DNA of 64,000 nt. Origin: Juglans regia (Eukaryota > Streptophyta > Magnoliopsida > Fagales > Juglandaceae). The position numbers and the translations under genes were made by a program. This document shows, piece by piece, positions 12,743 to 24,544 of the stretch (positions are counted from its first letter, which is position 1; every line of letters starts with the position of its first letter). The stretch covers positions 12,119,053 through 12,183,052 of the forward strand of contig NC_049905.1 of the NCBI RefSeq assembly GCF_001411555.2, in the 5' to 3' direction. Below the pieces are notes generated by a model, which was given only the letters and a program-made list of their open reading frames with translations, was not told where the DNA came from and searched no databases.

Positions 12743-13280
12743 TGTACTAAAAATATCTGCAAGTGCACAGAATTGTAACAAGTAGATGTTGTGTGCACTG
12801 AATATAACTGGTCTCCTCGCCTACCGAGAGGAAAGACTCTTTACCGGGATGATAGAACTCTCTCACCAACCTACAGAGCAGTAAAGCTACTCGCATTTTC
12901 TAGTTGTTGCCCACGATGTCGTTTAGGTTGGTTGCTTAAGTTGATCGCTTAGACTGGTCGCCCAATCTAGCCACCCGGAGCCATGCGCTATGTCTTCTCG
13001 CCCAGAAAGTAAAATGTCTCGCTTATCGCCTAACTCTTGTCACACCTTCAGGAAGCAAATTTCTTAGCCCAAATCTCCTCAACTCTCTTCAGATCTTGCT
13101 GTCTCTCATTGGTCTAGATCCGTAGTCTCTTATTTTATATCAAAATGCCCTCCTTTCGCACTAAATCTTCTCAATCTTTCAAATCCAAGAAAATAAAGAA
13201 AAATATATAGAAATAAAATAAAATCAATAGTATTGAAGGAAAAATGACATTTATTATAAATAAAAGAATAATAAAAATCA
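12743..13280 (-). repeat. 5' LTR of the Athila-like element, internally deleted
   Basis: Opens TGTACTAAAAATATCTGCAA on the plus strand. It then jumps at about 12785 to sequence matching 8565 onward of the 3' LTR, so about 1 kb is missing. It ends AAAAATCA near 13280. Confidence 0.75.
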
Positions 13281-14498
13281 CACTTATTTGTCTACAATAG
13301 CAACAATATTCCTGATTCTTGGAAGGAGGGCGATGAGGGCTCGCGTTTTCAAGTGGCTCTGGTTGAGAAGATGATGAACTAGAAGATGTGGTAGATTAGA
13401 CTGAATTGGTATGATGGGAAAGCAATGTCTAGAAGTGAGCCTCTTCTCGAACAAGGCTAAAAACGACTGTGTCCTATGATTGACGAGGTGTCCTATGCTA
13501 AAGTTTCACTCAGTGGTTTAAAATCATCACGTAGTGCCATAAAAAACTATTATAGTCAAGTATGTTCTCTCGGTGTATCATATAGTTTAGCATCCTCTGG
13601 ATCCCTCCAAGCTGGATCTGAGAGAGAAAGCCGGTCAAATAAGATTTGCATGTGGGCAAAATTGTCATTGATACTCTAGCACGGTTCTTGCTTTAGTTGA
13701 TAGAGATCAAGTATCAGTAAGTACTCTTGGGAACAATCAACCGATAAGTAGGGAGTGAAAAGTATATCCTAGGAAGACTATGACTCATCAAAAGGGCCAA
13801 ATAAGAAACAATTCATGGAGTGGTAGTATTATGAAACTAAGTGAGAATACGATAATGATTACTCTCCAAATCAATCAAACGAGTCCAAAAGGTGTTATCA
13901 GACTCAGTAGAGCCCTTTGTGGATGTCATTATATCTCCAGTTACATAGAGCCAAAGTTTAAGACCCTTGAGAAAGCTACGCATAAATTAAGCCCAAATAG
14001 TGTAGTTTGTACCATCCAAAATAATGGGAATTGGACATGAAATACAATTTTGAATCATTGCTAGAGATATTATGAAAACATAGACTAGAAATATGAAATC
14101 AGGGCAAACATTTAAGTAGAAAACATCTGATCAACTGTCAGAGTCAACGGTCAAAAGTCGACGATCAATGGTGCTGATGGAGGTCATGTGGATGCTTAGG
14201 TGATAGAGGGACACGTGCACATGGGTGAAGCAGAAGCTCTGACGAACATGGAGGTGCAAGAAGGCATGGTAGAAACTTCTTGCGATGCGTGAAGACTCTA
14301 GTTGGAGATCTGGATGTAGCTCTGAGTAGTTCTTTGTTGGAGGATTCCAACAGTATGTTGAAACCTTTGAAAAGATACTAGAAAGAAGCTTAAAAGATCG
14401 TTGGAACGACGAGTGGTACCGGAAAAAAGTTAAACAGAATAGCTCCCCCAGAAAAAATAAAATAGGTAGAATTTTTACCAGGTGATTTAGAAGGAATT

Positions 14499-14509
14499 CT
14501 CTGATACCA
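14499..14509 (-). other. copia primer-binding site (Met-tRNA type)
   Basis: On the minus strand the sequence reads TGGTATCAGAG directly after an LTR ending in CA. This is the classical initiator-methionine tRNA primer site of Ty1/copia elements. Confidence 0.85.
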
Positions 14510-14569
14510 TGTTGGGATCAATATTAATTAATCACAAAACGAATACTCTATACAAGGTGGCCTATATAA

Positions 14570-16382
14570 AGGAGACCAAAGGTTATACTAGAGACATTAT
14601 CAAGGAAGATGATTCTATATATTCGTGGAGGGGACTTTCCCTTTTCAATATCTAGGGGTGCCTATAATTCTGGGGCATCTTAAGCAATCTCATCTTGAAG
14701 GCATGGGGAATAAGTGAGGCAAAAAATCAGTGGTTTGAAGATGAGGCTTCTGTCTATCGGCAAAAAACTTATTCTCTTAAGGCATGTTATATCCAGAAGG
14801 CCCTTCACCTTTTTGTTGTTTTGCAAGTCCCTCAAGCTACTATCAACACGATTCATAGGTTGATGAGTTATTTCCTTTGGGGAGAATCCAATGGGTGAGA
14901 TAGAAAGAAATGGGTGGCTTGGAAACATATTTGCAACCCAGTGGAAGAAGGGGGACTCAGTTTACGGCATCTACAGGACTCTCAAAGAGCCTTACATATA
15001 CATTTTGCTTGGAACCTTCTACAAGGTACTTCTCTATAAGCTAATTTTTTCAAAGCTAAATATGTGGGATTAAAACCTTGGTTTCTAGTAGATGCTACTA
15101 AAGGGTCAAGATTTTGGAGAATGGTTGCTAATTATATTCCGTTGCTGTTGAATAACTCTAAATGGAAGATTAACGAATGAGAAATTTTTTGCTGGTATGA
15201 TAAATGGAGGGATAATAGTCCTCTAATTAATGAGATGCCATTAGTGGGTTCAATTCTGCTAAAAGTTAAAGAGAATAGATTGCCGGATAGTTGGGATGTG
15301 GATCTTCTTGAGAACTTAGTAGGTCAAGATAATCTGGATGATATTATAGTCGCTTTATCTGGGCCTAATTCCGAAAACGATGTACTAGTTTGGACTCCTA
15401 CAGAGACATGTATGTTCTCTACCAAATCTGTGTGGCATTATACTCGTTTCAGAGGTTCCTCTCTTGATTGGCATGCTTGGATTTGGCATAAAAGCCTTCC
15501 GTTAAGAATGTCTATCCATTTTTGGATGGCTTGGCATATGGCCTTGAGTGTGGATGATAGATTGCGCCGTATTAGTATTCCCCTTGTTCCCAAATGTGAT
15601 TATTATATTGTAGGCCATCATGAAGATATTAACCATGTTCTATTTGAGGATGAATTTCCTCAAAAAGTATGGTCTTTTTTGGCAACCTTTTTGGTATTCC
15701 TCTTGGTAGATCTTGGAAATCTAATTCTATGACTTGGTTCAGGCATTCTAGCTCTTCCTCCCAGGTGGGTTTTATAATTGTTGTCATGCCCATTATTGTT
15801 ACTTGGAGTCTTTGGAGGAGAGGATGTCTTGCTCGAATGGAAGGTAATTTGGAAACTCATGAAGCTGTTGTTCATTCTATTTGTGTGTGGATAGGCTCCC
15901 TTTATCATGCGGCTTAGAACCCCAATAGGTTGTTCCGCTGGGATAGCATTATCCTGGAGGCCCAACGGATTAAATTGGTTGCACCGAAAGCTAACTATTG
16001 CAAAGTGGTAAAGTGGCTTAAGCCGCCGCCAGGGTGGTTCAAGTTGAACACGGATGGTAGTAGTCTCGGTAACCCGGGCTCTTGTGGCATTGGTGGTGTT
16101 ATTCATAATGATTTAGGTCTGCTTGCCCAGGCCTTTGCCTATCCTATTGGTTTTCGATCAAACAATAGAGCAGAACTCCTAGCGCTCCTTAAAGGTTTAA
16201 GGCTTTGCAAATCATTAAATATTTCAAATGTGATAGTAGAGATTGATTCGATGGTGGTTATTTCTTGGTGGAATAGAGGGCGATGTGGTGTTCGATACCT
16301 GGAGGATTTTTGGGAAGAGCTTGTTTGTTTGACTTGTACTCTCAATTGTCGTTTCCAGCATGTGTTCCGTGAAGATCATAAG
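14570..16382 (+). mobile_element. 5'- and 3'-truncated plus-strand LINE fragment
   Basis: The C-terminal third of a LINE ORF2. Late reverse-transcriptase sequence (FQYLGVPIILGHL, about 14640) is followed by LINE connector sequence, the zf-RVT region (WIWHKSLPLRMSIHFWMAWH, about 15470-15540) and RNase H (GWFKLNTDGSSLGNPGSCG, then NNRAELLALLKGL, about 16030-16200). There are several stops and a frameshift near 15670. The sequence stops in the RNase H C-terminus with no poly(A). It runs directly into the 3' flank of the disrupted SDR gene, so the 3' end was lost by deletion. Confidence 0.85.
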
Positions 16383-16665
16383 GGAAAATCTTGATTCAAT
16401 TACTGTGCTATTGAACAATTATCCACCTTGAACATACCCTCTACGTACCTATTTAAATATTATAGTAATGAGAAAACCTCTTTATAAAGAATAAAATACT
16501 CGATTCAAGATTAGAAACGGAATATGCTATTAAATTTCAATTATTGAACATCATGGGAAATTATTTAGATCTCAACATACAAACATTACGATTGAGACTC
16601 GTGGTTACGCTTAAAACATGCATATATATATGCTTGGAAAAAAGATGACCATAATGTTTTTGTTC
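16383..16665. other. 3' flank of the disrupted SDR copy
   Basis: This resembles 45775-46150 downstream of the intact SDR (shared GATTCAATTACTG and CCTCTTTATAAAG segments). It is genomic flank retained from the gene duplication. No separate gene is seen. Confidence 0.7.
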
Positions 16666-18489
16666 TTAGGTGTAGAACTTTTGTATGGTCTTTGTAAAAG
16701 CTACATTGGTTGCGCTATAACCCCCATCCATGACTAGGTTGAGCCCACTCACGTACTTGGACTCCTCTCTCGCCAAGAACAGCGTTGCCTCTGCCAAATC
16801 TCCTGCTTCCAAAACTGGCCCTTTCAAATTTGCCGCGGAGGATAAAATCTCTTCCGCCTTTTCCTTCTTCTCTATTCCCATCCCTTTTAGGAATAAAGGG
16901 GTGGCCGCACCATATGGTGATATGCAATTGACTCTAATTCTGTACTGACCCAACTCAACACATAAATTCTTTGTTAGTCCCACAACGGCATGCTTGGACG
17001 CCGGGTAGCTGTGTGAGGCCAATCCATGTGACTGTGTTACACAGCTTGCGGTGAATAGAAAGGTGCCCCTTTTCGCTGGACTCATTACTTTGGCCGCCTG
17101 TTTTGCCCCCAGAAATGACCCCAAGGGTAACACCCGGGCCAAGCAAGGAATTCGGGTCTGAAATTTTTATGACGAAGCCCACTTGAAATTTGCAATTATT
17201 GTTGGATTAGACTACGAGCTCAAATTTGTTTTTATATTATTTTTTATGGATATCGAATCATTTCTGGGATTTTGCCGACTAGGTTTAAATGTTTAAATAT
17301 GTTGGATTAGGTGAAGTTTTTATTGGACTGAAAATTAGTGGGAGAAGTTATATATATATATATATATATATATTAGAGGTTAATCGAGATCCAAATTTTT
17401 TTTAAGGAAAAAGCCCCATCTAAAACACAAGACGAGAAAATCCCTTTAGTCTCCATGCCATGCACGCCACGCACATGTTATTTTCACTTCATGCACGTCT
17501 CTCCTTCCTGCTTTCTCTAGGGTTTTATTTTTCGGTTTCCCATATATATATTCCAAAGTTAACTTCATAGTTCACGCTCATTCCTCATGATTTATCGTTC
17601 ATCTTCAACTCTAGATTAAGTAGCCATCCCGTTGCTGCCATCTCCCCCGTCTGCCACCATCCACTGCTTTTCGGCCACTCCACATGCAGAAATGATCACA
17701 GAACCACCCAGTCACGGCTCACCTAGCTGCCGCACAAAATCACCGCGGCCCGGTCCTCACCCACTTAGAAAAAAAAAAACACCATCCCCACGTGAAAACT
17801 GACGCCACCAATAGCATGGCCGTGAACCCACGTCGGAAAACACCACCATGGAAGCCGCTGCTCTGCCACTGCACCACCCACGGAGACGCTGCTTAACCAT
17901 CATCGAGAGCCAAGAACAAACAGAAACTACACCGTAGCCTCCCACGTAGTTGCACCCTCACGGTTTACCTGCAGCCCACAACCTCTGTTACATCCAGCAG
18001 CCTCGCCACCATGCTCAGCCCACACGAAATCGTAAGTACCTCTGTTTCGATGTTCAAAAACAGAGTATCTTTGTCTCAAATACCCACTGCCCTTAAGCCA
18101 CTACCAACGCAGCCGCATAAGATGCTGTTGAAAGCAGAAGTCGCCGGAGGACAAGCTTCCACCATTGGACACTGCCCCGGGTGACCCCAGTCCGCCGCAC
18201 GTGGCCTCAAGTTCCCCCGTAAGCTCACGCCATTTCTGGTGTGTTCCTCTGTTTTCTCTCGGTGTCTCCCTCATTCCCTCATCATGTGTCTCTCTCTCTC
18301 GCTCACCTTTCCCTTTCTTTCTTTCGTGCTCAACCTAGCTCGACGACACCTCCATTCCACTCTAGTCGCGCCACCGTAGCTCCTCCAACTAGCCGTCGAG
18401 CCATGCCCCTCCACGCATACTCTCGGTTTAGTCGTAAGTCATTGCCGCTGCACTTCGTTTCTTTTGTTTTCCATGTTGTTGTGTATATA

Positions 18490-18524
<35 letters not shown>

Positions 18525-19159
18525 GTAAGTCTGTAACCTAATAGAATAGGAGTAATAACTGTTATGCCCTCTGATCATGTTTTCAAATGACGAAGAATTT
18601 CGTAAGCTATTGCATAGTTGATCTAATAAATAAATAAACTTACATTGTTACTTTTGAGATTACAAGTTTCATTATTGTGTTTTAAACCTTTAATAAGTAT
18701 TTGTAAACTTTAAAATTTTCCAAGTTTACATAAATGATTTTGATAAGTTGGGTTTTTTTAAGAGACTGATATTTTAACGGAATATTTATCTTGTAAATGT
18801 TGACAAATTTTTGAAGTGATCGGTAAGTGCAAAATCTTATTTTGAATCCTTTTAAAAGAGTATTTTTTATTTAAACAAAAGTACGATTATCTATTTATAA
18901 TGACTTCGATATAGTTATGTTATTTTAGTTTTATAAATTATAGTAAGATCTCAATCATAAATAAGTTAGAATTTAATGTTTTAGTCGGAGTTATTATGTT
19001 GGATATTGATGAGTTTAGAAAGCGATGTTGGTATTTTAGGAATAATGAGAATTTTGGATTTGAGAAATTAAAAATGGATTATTTTATAAGTTTTAGGCTT
19101 GAATATCGAAATACAAGATTGATTGGAAATTTATGAAAGTTTATGTGATTTTCTTATAG

Positions 19160-19219
19160 GTAACGATTATTTTTCGTTTGGCATTGTTGAGGAAACTTTC
19201 GAAAAGCTAAGAAGTTCAG
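19160..19219 (+). other. putative microexon in LTR A1
   Basis: Sixty bases bounded by TTCTTATAG on the left and GTAAGCG on the right. Matching segments occupy the same place in A2, A3 and A4. Splicing is inferred from the signals only. Confidence 0.45.
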
Positions 19220-20044
19220 GTAAGCGAGGTTCCTATGCTAGGCTTTACACGAATTATTGAGACTGAGGTTGAGTTTCTGAAAACTTTGCATATTTTGTGA
19301 TGAAATGAGAACTTGGGAAAAACAAAACCAACCTTGGTCCTTTATTTGCATACTCATGAAATCTGTGTGGAAAAGGAAAATTATTTTCTGACATGCATTG
19401 TGTAGACATGAGCTAACTTTTCTTATATGTCTCTAAAATCTGAAAAAGAGCGATATTTGAGAATTCTGAAAAATTGTGCATTTATTTATAAAGATGCTCC
19501 GACTTTTGTTTTCAGTATGTAAGAATGACCTGGTTATGTTTTGGTATTTTGTTCTATTTTGGATATGGCATTTGAAAACCTTTGGCATGATGTACTGATT
19601 TTGTATCTGACTCTGTCTCTGCTCTGCTTTGTTATGCTCTGCTCTGTTTGGGTTGGTACCAATTTCTCTGTCTCTGAGTGCACCCACGTTGGAAACAAAG
19701 TGGTTTTATAGTGGTATTTCATGTGTGCACACTCGGGGCTCCGAGAAAAATAAGGAAAAGATTTCACCTCTCTCTCTACCCGGTTTGGCCACCGGGGATA
19801 GCACAACCCTACCACAGGAGTAAAACATGGTCTCTGCTCTGTGAGATGTTCTGTTTTGATGTGATGATGATGCTCAGGTTATGTTATACCAAAGTACTCT
19901 GGATTTTATGTGTCTTAAAACCATCGCTCTGTTACTTTCGAAAACATGTTTTGTTCTGCATGATAATTCTGGAAAATATTTTGTTTTGAATGCTGTACTT
20001 TGTAAATGCTCATATTTGCACGCTAGCATATGTCCTCTGCTTAC

Positions 20045-20062
20045 TGAGTTGTTGATAACTCA
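20045..20062 (+). other. conserved LTR hairpin (A1)
   Basis: TGAGTT-GTTGAT-AACTCA, preceded by CTTAC and followed by CCCC. The same arms occur in A2, A3 and A4. Confidence 0.7.
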
Positions 20063-23000
20063 CCCCTTTATCTCCATATATTTTTCAGATAATTTTGATG
20101 GTCCAGTTGGAGAACAAGAATAGGAAATTTTAACAAGGTATGATGATCATAGTGGAAAAAGTGTCTGATGGTACAAGTGCTTATTAAGAGTCGTAGTCAT
20201 AAATTGATTTATTTTCGGTTACTTTGATTTGATGAATTAAGGATATTTTCGAGTCTTTGGAGAGTTTTTAATTTATGTTATTGAGAATTTCTTTATTGTC
20301 TTTATGAAGGAACATAGATTTTTGGGTTGAGTAAATGAATTAATATTTTTTGAAAGTTTCTGGATTCATAGTTGTATTATCGAAGTTCATATTAGGTATA
20401 ACAGCCCGCTAGATATTCATTGGTGGAATTTCTATTGATTTTAGGAATCTCGTGAAAATTCCATAAGTTTTTACAAATCGACCAATCGCATAGGTTTTAG
20501 TCTATCAACATAGTCAGTGTTATCACTCACTATGGTGCAAGTAATATGAGTTTAATTATTTGAGGTAGTTAGAAGTGTCAGAATGCGTTATGGTCTACGC
20601 CATTAGACTCAGAGGATTATTTTGGATTTTGTGGCGCATTAACTTATTTTCATAATTCCGGACGAAACGTTTGTTGAAAATTATGAAATTATTTTTAGGG
20701 GCACTTCGGGGTTGAATTTCGTTAAACGATTTTCACTATAAGTTAATATGAATATTTAGAATTTTTTAGTACTAAGTTTATTATGTATTTTTTTGGAGTG
20801 AATAGTAATCTCGATAAGCGCACCCATTGCAGTGTTTTCAAAATCACAGTGTGGAATGTTCAAATTAGGTTAGAGAAGTTTTATTTGGACACTTGGCAAG
20901 ATTTTAGCCACACTTAGTGAATGGTATTAGGCACTTGACACAAAGAAGAACCATTAGATAGATTTGTGAAGGAATCAAGGTGTGAGATCATGCCACCTAA
21001 GCAAAGTTGTGTTTCATCTGTTCAACCAAATTGTGCCAGACCAAAGAGGGTTTCAACCCTAGCAAAACCCTAAATGATTGGAATCCAATTGAAACCCCAA
21101 AAGCTTGGTTGAAACCAAAACCCTAAATGGTTTTCCCAAACCCTAAAGTTGGCCTCCAAACCCTTTTTAATCCGATTTCTAGCATTGTGTTTAATCACTT
21201 GATTAAATCACTTCCACATGCTATTAATTAATCAAATCCTTGTTATGACATCATTATTCAACCTTTTAAACCTTGGGAATTTGATTGGGCCAAGAAAAAT
21301 TAATTTTGGGCTTGATGGCATCTCAAACCCTAACCAAACCCCCTTTAAACCCCAAATTGAAGCCCACTTGGTGGGGCCCACCAAGGCCCACGAAATTGGC
21401 CACCTTGGCAAAGCTTCTTGGAGAAGTTTCCTCCCCACATGGCAGACCATCCACTGCCATTGGCTGCACCCAATAGTGCCTTGATGTGAAGGAGAAATCC
21501 ACTCCATCAACCTCCATCTTTCACAGCTGCTGCAAGCAGTCTCTGCCCCTCTCTATTCTCCACTTTATGTCACATATCCACATCCAATCAAGGGTCATTC
21601 AAGCCCATAACTTCTCCCTCCAGAAGTCTAAAGTCGTGCAAGACATACTTCTCTCCATTTTATCACTTCTTTCTCCCGTTCTTAGAGAGAAACCCAAAAG
21701 AGCTCTCTCTTGGGCAGATTTCTGGGACTTTTTACGTGGCCATTTACGACCCTTTGTAAGTATTTTCGCACGATGATTCCTTCACATAAGTTGTTCACCT
21801 TTGAGCCTAGTTTTCGTGGATATATTATTAGTCTCATTCCATTCTCATTTGGTCAGTCAAAAGTATTTTTAACCATGGAAAGGTCATTCTGGGCTTGAAG
21901 CTGGAGAGTTTGTTATGTTTTGGAAGTTTTGACCAAGCTAATGGACTTAACTTGGTCCGAAAATTTTATGGAGTGTTGTTAACATGTGTTTATGAATGTT
22001 CATTGAGGTTTTGTTGCATGAATAAAGCTTTTGATGATAGATTTGCTTAGAGTTAGAAACTTGAAAACTGGAAGTGGAAAAACAGTTTCTGTTTGGTGAA
22101 AGTTTGAATATTTCGTGGTTTAATTTTATTCCAAAGGCTTTGATATTTTTATATGATGATCCTAAGCCTCTTATATACATGTTAGGATGTTATTTCGAAG
22201 ATATTTAGTATTATTTTTAAAGATACGATTTTCTATGCAAGAGGATTTTGGTTAGGCCTAAACTTTGATGTTTTTGAGTTAGATCCATGTTTTATTAAAT
22301 TTTAGCCATGTGATTTTAAGTTTGATGGTTGGATCTTCTTTAGGACACATTTTTAAACCATGTGATGTGTTAGTTTGAAGATCACATGTCTTTAAGCCAT
22401 GGATCAAGAGATTGATCATAGTTAGTTGGGAAAATCAGTTTCTGTTTTGGACTAAGTTTAAAACCAAAAACTCCAAGTGTTGTTTTGTGTTTTTTGGTGA
22501 GTTTTGTTTGATGTTTTAAAGCATGTTTGATCTTAGGATGATGTTATGAATATGTTAGAAGTAAGATTTGATTTTTTGGAATTCTTGGAGATGTTTTTAT
22601 TAAGGTCAAAACTTGTGATTTAAGGTTTACTTTTTGTTAAAAAGTTTGGGTCTTTTTACAAAAAGTTTGGTATTGATAATTAGCTTTTTCTTAATGGATA
22701 GTTTTAAGGGTGTTTTTAAACTTAGGATAGGAAGATCTTTGTTACAAGATTTTGGTTTATTCATGAGTTTTGGAACTTGAAAGAATTGCAACCAAAATAA
22801 GACAAATGGCCTATGTAGGTTTCGGCCATAGTGAGTTTTTCATAGTTGTGATTGGTTTTAAATTTTTCTGAGTTGAGATTTGAGTTTGGGACAAAATTTA
22901 CATGAGGAATGTAAATTTTGGTAATTTTTTGGAATTAGGATATCAAATCCTTAAGTTAGGGGGTAAAATGGTCATTTACCCACATGTAGAGGGTAAAATG

Positions 23001-23081
23001 GTAATTTTACTCTAAGTTGTCTCTTTTCACATTTCTAATTGTTAGTAATTAATTTCTAACTTTTAGAATAACCTTTTACAG

Positions 23082-23126
23082 TTCCTCGTGTTTCGTGCTT
23101 TATTCTAGTAGAACGCGACGATCGAG
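23082..23126 (+). other. putative microexon in LTR B1
   Basis: Forty-five bases between CCTTTTACAG and GTAAGTTAG. Position and signals parallel the A-family segments although the sequence differs. Confidence 0.4.
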
Positions 23127-23809
23127 GTAAGTTAGCTTTTAACTTACTATCATTTAATGTGTATGAGTGATAAGTAAGGGAACTAAATTGTATGTATGCA
23201 TGTTATCATATGTGTCATGCCAAGTCATTACATATTTATCTGTTACACAGAATTTATTCTGTCATGAATTATTCATCTGTTACAAAAGATATTCTGTCAC
23301 GTATTCCTATACATTGCAAGCATGTCATGTTAAGTTAAGTATGTCATCTGTTACATGTATTTCATGTCATGTAAGATTCACTGTCACATGTTATGAAATG
23401 TTGTCTGTTATTTGGTATGCCATGTTACGAAATGTTGCATGTTACATGTATGCCATGTTATGAAATGTATTCTGTTACATTTATGTCTTGAAGTATGTCA
23501 TGTCTGTCATCTTATCTTCATGTCATGTTATGCTACGTCAGGACTTTTGTCTTTTATGTCACGATCATGTTACGTCACGTTACGAAATGTCATGTATGCC
23601 AGTTAAGTTATTCATGTCAATCACGACCCTAAGCGCTAGGATGGGGTAATATCCTAGTGAAACTCCTTTGTTCACGCTGGAGTGTCTAAATAGGTGTGAA
23701 ATTCCCTAGGTTGACAAAGTACAGTCAACAGGTTGCGAATGGGGCCTAATTAGCTGGTCACCGGAGCGCGCCAGGCACTAACGCCGATGGTGCCACACAT
23801 TACGTTACG

Positions 23810-23970
23810 TGTGTCCACAGCAAGTGTGGCACAAACAAATAAGTCATGGGGCCACAACAACTGTGGAGCATGAAGTATGGGGCCACAACAACTGTAGAGC
23901 ATACACTACGTGAGACACAACAATTGTGACACGTAGAATACGTGGGGCCACAACAACTGTGGAGTACGTA
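23810..23970 (+). repeat. tandem palindromic repeat array in B1
   Basis: Several units of about 33 bases, each containing a CCACAACAACTGTGG-type palindrome. The inverted relative at 49140-49300 carries a similar array based on CCACAATTGTTGTGG. Confidence 0.8.
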
Positions 23971-24522
23971 TTAACGCACCCACAGCTGGTATAGAAACCT
24001 GTGATGTGATGCGGTAATCGGCAGGGACACACAACTCAAGGGGACCTGTGTAGTATCCATATGGTCACTTTAATGATTAAGTCTATTGACTAAGATTTCA
24101 AGTTCATGTATTTCACGTTCAAGTCATGTTTCAAGTTCACGTTATGTTACGTTCAAGTTTACGTTCACGCAATCATGGTAATCCCATGAGACAAGAATAT
24201 GTTTCAAGTTCATGTTATGTTATGTACACATTTACGTTATGTTCCAAGTTCACATCTATGTTATGTCATGCTCAAGTTCATGTTCAAATTATGCATGTTC
24301 ACGTTCATGTTATGTTTTAAATCCATGTTATATTTCAAGTTCATGTTCATGCTATGTTTCAAGTCACGTTCATGCTAAGCTTCAGTTTCAGTTTAAGTTA
24401 TGCCAGTTATGTTATGTTCTATGTCAAGTTATGCTATGATTACTTATGATTTGATTATGCATTCATACTTTTACTGCCATGCATGCATCATTAACCTGTG
24501 TGGAAGTTTTCCGTTAACTTGC

Positions 24523-24544
24523 TGAGATTTGTAATCAAATCTCA
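24523..24544 (+). other. conserved LTR hairpin (B1)
   Basis: Perfect inverted repeat TGAGATTTG-TAAT-CAAATCTCA, 448 bases before the LTR end. It is equivalent in place to TGAGTT-N6-AACTCA in family A. Confidence 0.7.

Larger units (their letters stand above)
7489..13280 (-). mobile_element. Athila-like Ty3/gypsy element lacking pol
   Basis: A minus-strand LTR element inserted in the zinc-knuckle region of copia relic 1. The 3' LTR is at 7489-9095 and the 5' LTR at 12743-13280. Both begin on the plus strand with a shared AATATCTGCAAGT motif and share a long block (8565-8830 with 12785-13040). The 5' LTR lacks about 1 kb that the 3' LTR has. A primer site lies at 12716-12733. The internal region keeps only gag and the aspartic protease region. 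Reverse transcriptase, RNase H and integrase are absent. No clean target duplication was found, so one border may have changed after insertion. Confidence 0.82.
6536..14570 (-). mobile_element. Ty1/copia relic 1, split by a gypsy element
   Basis: A minus-strand copia element. A primer-binding site, TGGTATCAGAG, lies on the minus strand at 14499-14509 (initiator-Met tRNA type), next to an LTR end at 14510. Decayed gag covers about 14045-13300. The gag zinc-knuckle region is broken: its CYC part is at the right edge of the gypsy insertion (about 13300) and its HTIENC part at the left edge (about 7450). The GAG-pre-integrase motif FWHSRLGHAS and the integrase start (SGSRYCIIFVDDFS) follow at about 6880-6580. 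Stops and frame changes are frequent. The rest of integrase, reverse transcriptase and the second LTR are missing. The 5' LTR is cut off by the plus-strand LINE near 14570. Confidence 0.8.

Noticed and set aside
17560..18530. Ala/Pro/Ser-rich open frames in GC-rich segments
   Set aside because: These are the leaders of long LTRs; other copies have the same base composition but different frames and stops.
24090..24440. Short open frames in the repeat part of B1
   Set aside because: They come from the CAAGTTCATGTTATG-type repeats and are not shared in frame with B2.
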